Assembly: GCA_019055375.1 (NCBI GenBank)
Contig: JAHQIW010005575.1
Location: 158,262-222,261 of the forward strand
Direction: 5' to 3'
Length of the DNA: 64,000 nucleotides
From: Parelaphostrongylus tenuis
Taxonomy: Eukaryota; Nematoda; Chromadorea; Rhabditida; Metastrongylidae
Position 1 is the first letter of the stretch, and each line of letters opens with the position of its first letter. Below are positions 24,006 through 34,329 of this stretch, in pieces. The notes below the pieces were generated by a model, which searched no databases, had not been told where the DNA came from, and worked only from the letters and a program-made list of their open reading frames with translations. Position numbers and translations under genes: made by a program.

Positions 24006-26000
24006 AAAAGTATCCACAAGACTTAAGAATGATAGCCCAGATCTTTTATTATTGGCACAATAAGAAAGATGGCGACAAAATGAGCGATACAGTTGTTGTA
24101 CTGCTGTGTTCTATTCACATCAATTATAAAAGCAATCAATGAAAATGCACTGATACTCTTCCACATTCTTTATCGTTACATGGATGAGATCAGTTTGAGT
24201 GGTAGAAGAACTCCAAAATTTCATCGTTGACTTTATTAAGCCCGTAGTTAAGCCTACCGCGATCAAGCTATATTTCTCGTGGCCAGCCCACCTGATCACG
24301 CGTGATAATCGACTTTTACACGCCTTCTGTTCTTTTTACAATAAAAATAATAAGGACTTACTGATATTTGAAGGAATTGCAGACTTGTAAATATGGTAGG
24401 GTTCTAAGTTCCTGACCTTTTGCAGATGTTAGGTACGACCACTGCATCTCGTCTTATACTTCCGCATGCAGCCGAAATCCCGTTGTTTAGCTTTCATTTA
24501 CTCGCTATTCCTCTTTCACGGCAAGATATGGTGACTAAATGCAACCAATGGATGCTGAAATATGGGCGAAACTAGGAACCTCAGGCTTCAAAACCTGCGA
24601 TTACCCAGACTCACGTGCTTCTCAATGAACCAACGGGTTCCCTGCTGCTTTTGTGTAATATTTTAAAAGGGGAAGCAATGCTTTTCTTCTCATCTAGCTA
24701 ATCACGCTCAACTCCCTTGACTGAGTACCGTCTTAGAACTGTGAGTCTCAAGTCAAAGGCGGTTTACGGAACATCCATTGAGATTATTGAAACAAAAACA
24801 ACTTTATGCTTTTTGGTTATCGCTAACCATTTTTGAAGGGGCCTTTTTTCTGAACAAAGGAATCCAATTGGAGTCTTAGTAACTATCCAAAAGCTTAAAT
24901 CTCGTTGATTTTGAAAGTGCATTAGTTTTATGAAAAGGCCTTCTGACAACGCTGTAGAGTGAAAATAAAATTGCGTTTCACATACGGCGTGTTTCCGCGA
25001 GTATCTCTGCTATTTAGTGGGAACTTCCCCTCTGTTTCGTAGAAATTCCTAGGTTTTCTGCATCAGTTGTATAAAAAAAGAACTTTGCTCCATCGTTCTG
25101 TGCGCTTGTGCTTCCTATTTCAAATAGACTTGCTGATGAGTCTAGGCCTGAGCAGCGTAAGCCTATGCAAGAAAGACCTATAAACGTGTAGGAGAAACCT
25201 GGAGCATTAGGATCACGCGTTTTTATCTAGAGTTTCTTCCTTCAAAAAGGTAAAACCTCAAATTGCACAAAAAAATTGCGCATACATATGAATTCTGTAG
25301 TGTGATCGATATACAGCCACTTATACACTCTAGCCGAAAATAATGCGCGCCGAGTGTGAAATAAAATCTTCTTTTGGCTGCTACAGTGCACTAAGAAGTC
25401 CGTTGTACAAACCAAGTACACCCTTGAAATCACCAAGATTCAAGCTTTCTTAATATTGAGAAGTCTACGAAAAAAGCTTCAACAGTGAAAAAACGCGCTA
25501 AGTGGAAACATAATCTACCTACACTGCTATGGCGCGCACCAAAAATGCCTTTTTAGAATTGAAGAACAACATCAAAATTTCCGAGATTTCAGAAAACGAA
25601 TTACAATAGCTACAAGAAAAAAAAGCAGAAAACGCGCTGCCCCAAAAGGTTGAAAATGGTTACTGAACTGAAAAGTGTCACCAAGAGCATTGTATCCGTC
25701 ACAGCACCCTCAGATTACAGATTTTAGATATCGTAGAAATGAAATGAAGCAGGTACGTTTGTTTTCTTTTGACACTAGTCACTGGTCTTCAACGGGCAGT
25801 ATTCCAACGGACACCCAGTATTTTACACACCAGCTTGTAAAGAGAAGTGATAAACGCATTGAGGAACGAGAACAATGATGACATGAGAGACCTTAGTAGG
25901 TCTAGCAAAGAAGTGTCATCAATAGCGGCTAGACCGAGGAAAAGCAAAAAAGGACTATGAACTTCTTTTAGCCTTCTGAGCTTCAAATTGCTATGAAATA
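24006..26000. other. Unassigned intergenic sequence
   Basis: AT-rich. Open frames up to 85 codons (for example minus strand 25789-26046) show no splice-consistent neighbours and no recognisable motif, so nothing is called. Confidence 0.35.
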
Positions 26001-26009
26001 ACATTCTAA

Positions 26010-26425
26010 TCTCTAATTTTGAGTGTTTTCTTAAGACCATGCCCAAATTTCAGCATATCTCATGATCATTATTTGAGCCATCATGTCAAATGGTCTGGTA
26101 ATAGGCTCTTGTACAGCCCGATACACGTGTTTTGACCTTGCAGTCTCGTGAGTTGGGCAGAACCCGTAGTCTATCAGCCTTTTTACAACACTGTATGCTC
26201 GGTGATAATTTAACTTGACTTACAGTGTAAAGCGTTTATCATCGCTACCTTTCTATAGTGGAGAGTAAGGCTCCCGATAGGATTGGCTGAAAGGACTAAA
26301 AAACGACGGGTTCTGCCCGACTGACGAGATTGTAAGGTCAAAACACGTGTATCGGACTGTACAAGAGCCCGTTACCAACCCACATGATATGTTGGCTCAA
26401 ATAATAATTATGGGATATAAAAATC
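26010..26425. mobile_element. Inverted-repeat (MITE-like) element, family IR-A
   Basis: Arms at about 26090-26180 (ggctcttgtacagcccgatacacgtgttttgacc) and 26275-26400 (the reverse complement, ggtcaaaacacgtgtatcgg...). The outer block tttgagcca/tggctcaaat and the phrase gagtgttttcttaagacc are shared with the copy at 1.3-1.8 kb. Confidence 0.75.
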
Positions 26426-26436
26426 TGATAATTTGA

Positions 26437-26815
26437 TAACATGATAACATATTCTAAAACTTTTATGAGGTCGGGTACGGCACTTATACACTACAAGACA
26501 GCTGCTGTTTCGCCCTTCCAGGTTCATGAGTAGCAGTGTCTTTCGCTTCAGCCGATCGCTTGGGGATAACCGCTACATATGAAGGAGTCGACGCCGATTT
26601 ACTAGATCACCGCATGTCAGGTGACAAAATCTTATTACGCGACACGAATTTTTTATAAGTAAGGGTATATCCTCCTGTGAGGGATCGGCTGATCCGAAAG
26701 GCACCGTGATAGTGATGATCCTGTAAAGGTGAAACACCAGCTATCTATACTGTATAAGTGCCGTACCAGACCTCATAAAAGGTTCAAAACATGTTATCAT
26801 GTTATCACATTATCA
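26437..26815. mobile_element. Inverted-repeat (MITE-like) element, family IR-B
   Basis: The left arm gataacatgataacat...ttatgaggtcgggtacggcacttatac (26437-26500) is matched by the right arm gtataagtgccgtaccagacctcataaaa...atgttatcatgttatc (26745-26815). Arms are about 70-80 bases and about 90% alike; the ~240-base interior is unique. It lies back to back with the IR-A copy. Confidence 0.75.
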
Positions 26816-27144
26816 GAATGTTACTGCTTTTGAAAGAGGTCTATATAAACATTCAAGAGTAAATGTATGATTCAAGCTTTCAGATAGCATACTTAGCTAA
26901 CTATTTTATTATGTGACGAACCACAAAGAACACAATCAAGAAGGCTTTTCATTAAATCGTTTAATTTTTACTTACATTTTACAAAGTCTATCTTTTGAAT
27001 TCAGCGATTTCTTTATTCTGAGATACCATGACAATTACCTCCTCAGTCGAAATTAGTGAAATTTCCTCAACAGATCGAGACAAAAGGATCAACAGACAAT
27101 AAATATTACAACAACCTGCTCCACTGTTTGAATAGTTCAAGGAG

Positions 27145-29779
27145 TCACTTATTATTAACGGATTCGCCTTTCAAATAGTCGGCAAAATGGTTTGCAGCTG
27201 TGAACCTGGAATTTTTTCGAATGAAAGACATTCAAATAGAAATGAGACAAAGCACAGCTGCATATTCACCTTGCCTGAGGTTCCATCGGCATGAACAGAG
27301 GCTTGATTATATTAGCAAACGTAGTCCAACAGAACTCTCCGTCTTCCAAAGGAATATCTTCCATTTTCACATCACGACTGACTTTTGAGACCTATACAAA
27401 CACCAGCAAACCGAGTGAAGCACGTAGTATTATTTCCGCTGCGACAACGCAATAAGGAAAGTTTTTGGAAACCACATTTTTGAATAGTTGCTGGAAGTCT
27501 GAGAAAATAATTCTTTTCAGCGAGAGGAGCCTCCAGAAAACAATATATTTCTTTAAGATACTCGCAATCCCAAAAGGCTTGGCATATAATTTCATTTCAA
27601 AAAAGCAAATCAAAAGTGAAATATGAGTCGGTGCAAAACAATACCTCAAACTTTCTTTGTCGTCTCTGAGCTGCGCCCCAAGGGCGCAATGATAAATCTG
27701 AACAGTTTCGAGGATTCTTGGAAAGTACTGACTCCTAAAATGAGACCAATTTGAAAGAACATTAAATCCTCACACAAAAGTATGTTTCTCATGGGTGCTT
27801 TTCCTCCAGAATCTTTATAGCCGAAAAAAAATAGAAGTACAACGAACAAAAGGAATGAAGACTTAATCTCTCAAATCGATCATGTTAACAAGTATTTCAA
27901 GAGCAATTAATGATACACTTTAACGAGATATAGACTCACCATTTGACAGTCACCTTGGTCATACCGCCAGTTATTGCACGCAGCCATCCTATCGTCGCAA
28001 ATCCCGGAAGGGAACGGAATCAGCCGAGAATAGTGCTCCTTGTCGGCGCTGTCAAATATGCCAATACCGAGTATTTTTACAAATACTGTACTATATCAAT
28101 CGAGTATTTGTACAAATACTGTACTATTTCAGAAAAATAAACCGGAGGAATACGGTTTTCAAATGGTTCTCAAAGAAAGAGATAAGCAAAATACAAAGAA
28201 CACATCGACTTACTTCTCAAATTCTATACAACCAGGATGTTCTGAGATGGTAGAAATGATCTCAGTGGCCGATTCTCTTTCCTTTTCGTCTTCTAGAAAT
28301 ATCACTTACAGAGTATTTCAAAAAAGATCCTGAGCACAACTTCAGGGGACGTGACACATTGAAAAGTAAAATTTAGCAATGAAGCTGAATAAGAAACGAG
28401 CTTTGGAGACTTGAGAAACACTCGGTAGTAGTATGGAGGCTAAATTGCCTAGGTAAAACAGAATATATTCAAATTAATCCATTCTAACGTTTATTTACTT
28501 ACTTACTTATTTGGATACTTAAAGCTGATCTTCACTGATATTGCGAGCCCAGCATGGTTTCTATTCCTTGTTCTCTCGTAGGTCTTCCTAAGCTCAGAAG
28601 GGTTCGACTTTTCCACCCGGAAAGCTCAGATAAGAGTGAACCATACCAGGAATCGTCGCCGTCTTCGTAACAACTAGCTGCAATGGCAATCTCCCTCTGA
28701 TCCGGAAGAGCCGGTGACTATCTAGTGTGAATACGACCTGAGCATGACTTCGGCAAGGCTGACCTCGGAACCCCAGGGGATAAAAGGAGCTAAACCAGCA
28801 AGAACTGCGAATATTTACACCCAAGAAAATTTCAATCCCTTAGAGACCATGAGACCTCTACATGCTCATCGCGTGACATCAAATCTCACTCAGCTACTAT
28901 AGCGGCGTCGCTTCTTGTGGGAAAGCAGGTAGACGTCCAGACATGCAGGTGCCGCCTGCCTGACTGCCGCGCTAGCGACGACGCGAAGCCGCCTAATTAT
29001 CAACGCAGGTCCTCAAACGGTTAAAAAAATCTCCCAACGCTGATCAATCGCTGAGGGATGCGGTAGACAAGACTGGGTACCCATTCACAGACTATCCGCT
29101 GGGGGAGGGATGAAGGACTTCGTCACTGCGAGATCAAGCCAAAGACCACGTGTTCGTGTATGTCGCAGGGTATCTCTAGCCACTACGCCAAACGCGTCCT
29201 GTTTACATTCTATGTACATATTTCACTTTCATTCTTGATTTTGTAGCGATTCCTAGCATATCCATAACACCATATTCTCTAAAATTTCATTGAAACTTTT
29301 ATTCAATTATGTGGAGCGCTGTGCAAAATCATTTAAGTCAGCCGGGATCCCATCGATCCGGGATCGGGATCCCGGCTGACGCAAATGTTTTTGCACAGCA
29401 CTCCACATTATTGGGTATATTACAAGATCATACCACCGTAAGTGGCGGTCAGATAAAAAGAATTTAATTGGAACACTTCCTACCAAAAAAAAATAAATAA
29501 ATGAAATAGAACAACCAGTATTGAGAATCGAAAAACTTCCGCTACAAGCTGTGATCTACCTAGATAATGGGAAATCGTTTGCAGCTTACCTAAATCAGAA
29601 ACAGTCATGTGCAAAGTAGATTTTCGGCTGGCGGTAGTGATAATATTTGCTTCGGATCGACGTCTTTTGGCTTTTTTGTATACTTCGACTCACATGACCA
29701 TACGGAACCCATTCACAAGGAATAGGCTCCTTAGACAATGTTGAATTATTTCCATCACAACTCATCGAGTCCCAACTCA
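27145..29779 (-). CDS. Minus-strand multi-exon gene of unknown function with an LNR-like Cys segment
   Basis: Phase-linked exons read 29694-29779 (link uncertain), 28214-28292, 27940-28048, 27776-27861, 27645-27734, a doubtful 27476-27498, 27270-27381 (or to 27391) and 27145-27205 (TGA). The second and third join as ...GCIEFEN ADKEHYSRL... with a strong GTAAGT donor. The third contains GICDDRMAACNNWRYDQGDC, whose Cys and D-x-G-D-C spacing resembles a partial Lin-12/Notch repeat. A hydrophobic stretch (SSFLLFVVLLFFFGY) follows, then SQYFPRILETVQIYHCALG. The C-terminus includes EFCWTTFANIIKPLFMPMEP and FTAANHFADYLKGE. This suggests a membrane or secreted protein; I do not recognise the family. 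The boundary between 27498 and 27391 is poor, and the first exon ends in phase 0 where phase 1 is needed, so an exon may be missing among the repeats at 28.6-29.2 kb. Confidence 0.5.
28070..28135. repeat. Tandem pair of short palindromes in an intron
   Basis: Two ~37-base units, each centred on agtatttgtacaaatact (first copy with one change), separated by gtactatatcaatcg. They lie immediately upstream of the 27940-28048 exon on the minus strand. Confidence 0.7.
28590..29025 (+). repeat. Repeat family R3+R4 (first copy)
   Basis: The R3 part (28600-28850: ccggaaagctcagataagagtgaaccatacc...tctccctctgatcc) and R4 part (28870-29025: gtgggaaagcaggtag...gactgccgcgctagcgacg) recur in the same order at 51.82-52.93 kb. 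R3 also occurs reversed at 46.95-47.35 kb. No ORF is conserved between copies. Confidence 0.65.
29030..29210 (-). repeat. SINE fragment
   Basis: Reverse-strand pieces of the SINE: ccaacgctgatcaatcgctgagggatgcgg, then a head with ggtatctctagccactacgcc; the middle of the element is deleted. Confidence 0.6.
29305..29410. repeat. ~100-bp hairpin-forming inverted repeat
   Basis: The arm tgtggagcgctgtgcaaaat...agtcagccgggatccc pairs with gggatcccggctgacg...ttttgcacagcactccaca around the loop atcgatccgggatc (about 29355-29370). Arms of ~43 bases have few mismatches. It could be a tiny MITE or a structured transcript; no coding content. Confidence 0.8.
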
Positions 29780-29929
29780 CTGAAATTATTCATTCTATTC
29801 AAATTAACACGACCGATCACGTTATCACAATGTCTTCTTCGCATCAGAGCACTGCACACTATCCGATTCCTCGAATGTGTTTTTCCGCAGGTCTTTTATT
29901 AGTGTGTATCGTAGGAAAAGTGATAGTAG

Positions 29930-30010
29930 AACAAGAGGCTCGGTAGTGCAGTGGTAAGCACGCGCTTTCCGCAAGAAGACGCACGCTCAACTCCTGTGCG
30001 AGGTCAAAGC
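29930..30010 (+). repeat. tRNA-like element, family T1
   Basis: Box-A-like cggtagtgcagtggtaagcac, degenerate box B (gctcaactcctg) and the extension gcgaggtcaaagctt shared with copies at 36.1 and 53.4 kb. Not an intact tRNA. Confidence 0.6.
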
Positions 30011-30547
30011 TTCACATATCACTCAATATTATTTGGGCTTCGAAAACTTCACGAGTTTTTGACTGTTGCTTGAAGATTTCCTTTCTTCATGGATGTCGCA
30101 GAAAGCTCTGGCCGAGAAAATTCTCCTAGCAATCCTGAAGGTAACCGAGCTAAGGTATTCTCTAGAGCCTTCGTTGACTGATCGGGAGAAAGTGCTATGG
30201 AGGGATTGAACCCGCGCCTGTTGATAGGCCACATCGGTACAGATTACAATACCCCCTCCCCTACCACCTCTTCTCACTATGAATTTCTCTTAATACAAAA
30301 TCTGCCCCCATCATGATTTGAAACGAGTATACTTAAACTCATTCCTGTAAGCTTCACAAAGTTATGGAAACAAAAATCAAATGAATAAGAAGATAACAAG
30401 TCTAAGAACGAGAGCAATAAAGTAGCTATCTAGCCCACCATTAAGAGGTATTTTTCCACGTATGCTGTCCCATTCATAGCTATCTTCGGAGAACGATAGA
30501 GGACGTTTAGTTCCTCTCTTCATCTGCTCACAATCCACTTCCATCTG

Positions 30548-30830
30548 GAATGATGTATAGATGTGTATATATGCATATACGTGTACATATATATGTATAC
30601 ATATGTATAGATACGTACATGCATGCACGTATGCTCACCTATACACATAAATATATATATATATATATATATGTATATATGGACATACGTACATGCACGT
30701 GTATGTACACGTTTATGTATGTAACTGTGTACGTATATACATGTACATGTATATATGTGCATATATATATATATATATATACACGTACGTATGTATGCAC
30801 ATATATATATACATGAATGAAACTTTTGAC
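30548..30830. repeat. TATATG/TACGTA-rich microsatellite tract
   Basis: Alternating purine-pyrimidine repeats (atacgtgtacatatatatg...). The open frames through it on both strands are strings of Tyr, Ile and His codons and are not genes. Confidence 0.9.
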
Positions 30831-31486
30831 AGAAGAATCCTTCCTTCCCCCTATCAAAGAAGCCCTAACCATTTCAGGACCGTGAACCCACGGCCTCTGG
30901 ATCTTTTGACTGGCAACACTGGACGGTCTGCTCCACTCCCTCTGCATCTCTAGTCCTCAACGCGCTGCGTCTAACAACAGTATTATGTTGTGAAAACAAT
31001 GGCACGCTGGGGTTAGAGATGTAAGGGAGTTGGAGCAGATCGCCCCGGGTCGCCAGTTAGGGATGTAGGGCAGTGGGTTCACCGTTCCAAAAGAGTCAGG
31101 AGTCCGTCGTAGAATGAATCAGAACAAACGACAAAGTATAGACGACGATGGTAAACACGGTTTGAATAAGATCGCGAAAAAAATCGTTACTCATGTGGCG
31201 AAAGGCAAAAGATAAATACATATAATCGACTAGTGAGCATCTCAATTAATCCTGCAGAAGAAAAAAAACAGCAAGAAGTTGTATCCATTCATTAAAGAAC
31301 CAACAAACCAGTACGTGAAGACGATCAATGATGAATACTATTTAGTCTGAAATTCGAAGATAATTCGCCTTTTTTCTGATAAAGGTGAAATAACCAAAAA
31401 AGTACTATCAAAGTTAATTATGCCCTCAGATAACAATAGAAATTCTCACTTAAACTTGGTTAAAGTTTCTTTCAAAATGAGAAGGG

Positions 31487-31783
31487 GACAGATGAATATT
31501 CGATCTCACTGCTGACCCACGAACTTTTCATTGGGGTGTTAGTGCTCATTCGAAAGCTGAAATTTCTGACTACAGCCCCACGTGACCGATTTTCGAAAGA
31601 ACCTTTTCTCGACGTTGTTAGAAGAGGAAATTTGTTGTAATTCATATCGCAAAGCAGAGCTTTCTTTGGACTATTAGTAATCGCTTAAGCCAGGAATCTA
31701 AACCTTCGAATGATTACTAACACTCCTCTAAAAAGTTTCTGTCCAGCGAATAAGGCCGAATATTCATTTGTCTCCTTGTAACC
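31487..31783. mobile_element. Short TIR element, family TIR-F
   Basis: The left end gacagatgaatattcgatctc...gaacttttcattggggtgttag and right end ctaacactcctctaaaaagtttctgtccagcgaataaggccg...tgtctcc are inverted copies of about 80 bases. The same ends bound or mark longer copies at 38.6-39.3, 40.8-42.3, 44.3-44.6, 46.0-46.6, 47.4-48.1, 48.7-49.2 and 52.2-52.6 kb. Confidence 0.7.
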
Positions 31784-32365
31784 GAAAAGAACATTGATTA
31801 GCATTACGATTATCTATCGATAGCACCAAAGAAAGCCACATTCATTTGACCAAAGACAAAAAAATGGATGAATGCAAAGACACCACGAAAGGAAATTTTT
31901 TTCTTGTTTTATTATCTTACTTGAAAAATCGAAAATAATATGAGAAATGCAAAAAGGCCTTGGAAATGACAAGGAAGAACAGCTTATCTACGAAAACCCA
32001 CATTTATTTGGCTTATTCACCCTTGAAAAATTTGAGAAAAATGAGAAATGAGAAAAACATAGTGGAAGAAAATCGTCACTTATAGAAGCGCGTAAAACAA
32101 GACAGTACATCGGTTCAGTCGTTGAGAACTAGTGTTTTACTTATTTATCTATTTGTCTATTTATCCATTTAATTACTCATTTACCTCTAAAATATATTGA
32201 AAATAAAAGAAATGGCAAAACATAGCCAAAATGAATGCGAAATGTTACTATGCGGACGATAATGTAGAAAAGCTCCATCGTTAAAAACTATACATATTTA
32301 AATAGCTATTTATCTGTTTAACAACGCTGATGGGCCTTTGTGGCCCCATCAATTTTCCGCATGTG

Positions 32366-32525
32366 ATTCAAGCAGGGCCTAAGCCTAAGCCTGAGTCTAG
32401 GTATAAGCCTAAGCCTAAGCTAAAGCCTAGGCCTAAGCCTAAGCCTAGGCCTAATCCTAAGCCTAGGCCTTATAAGCCTGAACCTAGTTCTATGCCTAAG
32501 CCTGAGCCTAGGTCTAAGCCTATGA
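32366..32525. repeat. Degenerate interstitial telomeric repeat (GCCTAA)n
   Basis: About 160 bases built from gcctaa and near variants (gcctga, gcctagg, tataagcct). GCCTAA is the complement of the nematode telomere hexamer TTAGGC. The frame through it (KPKPKLKPRPKPK) is a by-product of the repeat. Confidence 0.9.
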
Positions 32526-32539
32526 AAAAAAAACAAAGA

Positions 32540-33640
32540 ACTATTCACTAGTTCTATGGTATCTAGTTTCCTTTGGACTGGAGGTTTTGTTGGTTTTCAT
32601 GCTTTGTATGTATGTATAAAATCTGTGATTTTTTATATCGTTTTATATCGTAATATCGTAGTAATAATCAATATCGTAATAATAATAACAATTATATAAC
32701 GTAATATTATATTGAATTATACCGTATTTATTTAATTATTTTGGTTTATTTATGCGAATTTGAACGAAAAATTTGTCAAATTTTGAAAATCGAAAAAATT
32801 GAGGCAAATTTGCTTTCAAGCTCGGCATTACCCAGCAATAGCATTGTCATTGTTGGTTAAGCGAATAACCCGACGCTGTAGGGGAACAGCCCTACTCGCC
32901 TACGACGCCTCCCACGCACTCGTCTTCTTCTCGAAAGCCAATGATTCGAGCCGATCTCGTCTGCAGTGGTCGATCGAAAAACGGCGAAGAATCATGAGAA
33001 GAGGACGACGACGAGCGTCTCTGGGGACAATCGACTTCACTCAACGGCTCTGACGAAGGCGAAGACGTTGAGAGTTTCTGGCCGAAGAGTCTGATAGCTC
33101 AATCGGGAAAAGCTATGGCGAAAGAAAACACGACACGGATAGAAATTTGAAACGAATTCTAGGTGAATTTGTAAGGAAATTTAGTAGGAACCCGACCATG
33201 CACGAGAATTATTTACGAGCAGCTTTAACGCGCTCCAGCTCCAAATATCTGCGCTAATCGAAGAGTAGATTGGAGCGCACTTACTCTGACTGCTTCGACG
33301 TACTTTGTTCATAGGGTTCCCTTCTGAATTGGTACTGTAGAGAGCTTTCTGGAGCTCGATGAAGAGGATACAGAGCAGTCTACGAAATTGGACTGATTAT
33401 ACGAGGGGGGACCTTTGTGCTTATTCAGCTTATCGAAAACCAGCCAAACTCGCACTAGAATTCCGACCTTGTGGAGCGTTATATACTGCCGAATTTGAAC
33501 TTTTCACTTCGTGGACCAATTCGTGACGACACTCCACATTGCAGAGCCCAGTAGTCTGGAAGACGAGCTTCCAATTTGTTCTTATTAGTGTCGTCGGTTT
33601 TTTTGAACTATTCCAATGAGCCGACACAACATTACTGCGC
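32540..33640. other. Segment between inverted telomeric repeats
   Basis: The AT-rich start gives way at 32850-33110 to a GC-richer patch. One plus frame there (about 33003-33150) is acidic (EEDDDERLWGQSTS, SDEGEDVESFWPKSL) and could be an exon relic, but there is no clear donor or partner exon. Nothing else is recognised. Confidence 0.3.
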
Positions 33641-33647
33641 TCAATCG

Positions 33648-33702
33648 TTTAGCTTAGGACTTGGGCTTAGATTTAGACTTAGGCTTAGGCTTACAGGCTT
33701 GA
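33648..33702. repeat. Degenerate telomeric repeat, opposite orientation
   Basis: gcttaggacttgggcttagatttagacttaggcttaggctt: five to six TTAGGC-like units, opposite in orientation to the tract at 32.4 kb. Confidence 0.75.
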
Positions 33703-34017
33703 AAAACCGTTGGAAAGTTAGGTTGTACTTCGACTGCCGTTTGTTTACCACGTATACTAAGCAATTTACTTGCACTAATGGTCGAAATTGGGCATGTAGT
33801 GTATCTATAGATTTCTAACCCTTTGACAACCATGGGTCCAAAGTATTGCGACGATACTCCGCATTTCACCGCTCAGTCGTTTAGAATGTAAGCTCCCGGG
33901 TTGTTTCTAGTAGTGTCGTCGGATTTATTTATCTCTACCGCGAATTCGCGTGGTTTGCCTGTGGTGTACCTTTTGGCCCTTGTGTGTTTTGGCAATTTTT
34001 GATGTATATTCTCCATT

Positions 34018-34325
34018 GTGCATGTGACGCAGTGGTTAGAGGTGCTTTGCGTCGCACATGAGGTCAATGGTTCGATCTCGCGCTCGTGGCTCACCAAGCC
34101 TATCATCCCTGCGGGGTCGGTAAATTGGTACCAGACTGGTCTCAGACTGGTCTGGGAGGATAATCGCCACTGACTCGGTTCAGCAGGAGGCCACCACGGA
34201 TCATTGCAAAGGCCAGAAATGCATTCAAACACCTCAAGCGAAGTTTGAAATTGAAGATGAGTGCACGGCGCATCCCTCAGGGATTGATCAACGCCGAGAG
34301 CTGAAGAGCTTCTATTCTCCATTTA
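34018..34325 (+). repeat. tRNA-like SINE, best copy in the window
   Basis: The head has box-A-like agtggttagaggtgc and box B ggttcgatctc. The body has ggtaccagactggtctcag, gggaggataatcgccactgactcgg and gccaccacggatcattgcaaaggcc. The 3' block gcgcatccctcagggattgatcaacgccgagagct is followed by a short AT-rich end. About 305 bases. Confidence 0.85.
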
Positions 34326-34329
34326 TATC

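Larger units (their letters stand above)
29880..32070 (+). repeat. Duplicated segment, copy 1 of 2
   Basis: Collinear and about 90% alike by eye with 53315-55185 (clean) and on to about 55690 (noisy). It contains a tRNA-like element, a TATATG-rich microsatellite, an imperfect inverted repeat around 30860-31090, and a 290-base TIR element at 31487-31783. No protein-coding gene is conserved between the two copies. Confidence 0.85.

Noticed and set aside
25789..26046. 85-codon minus-strand frame with hydrophobic stretches
   Set aside because: It overlaps the end of an inverted-repeat element and lacks supporting exons; left unassigned.
30520..30953. Overlapping Tyr/Ile/His-rich frames on both strands, also at 53,989-54,337 and 51,698-51,800
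   Set aside because: Translations of TATATG microsatellite.
32330..32551. 73-residue Lys-Pro repeat protein
   Set aside because: Product of reading the degenerate GCCTAA telomere-type repeat.
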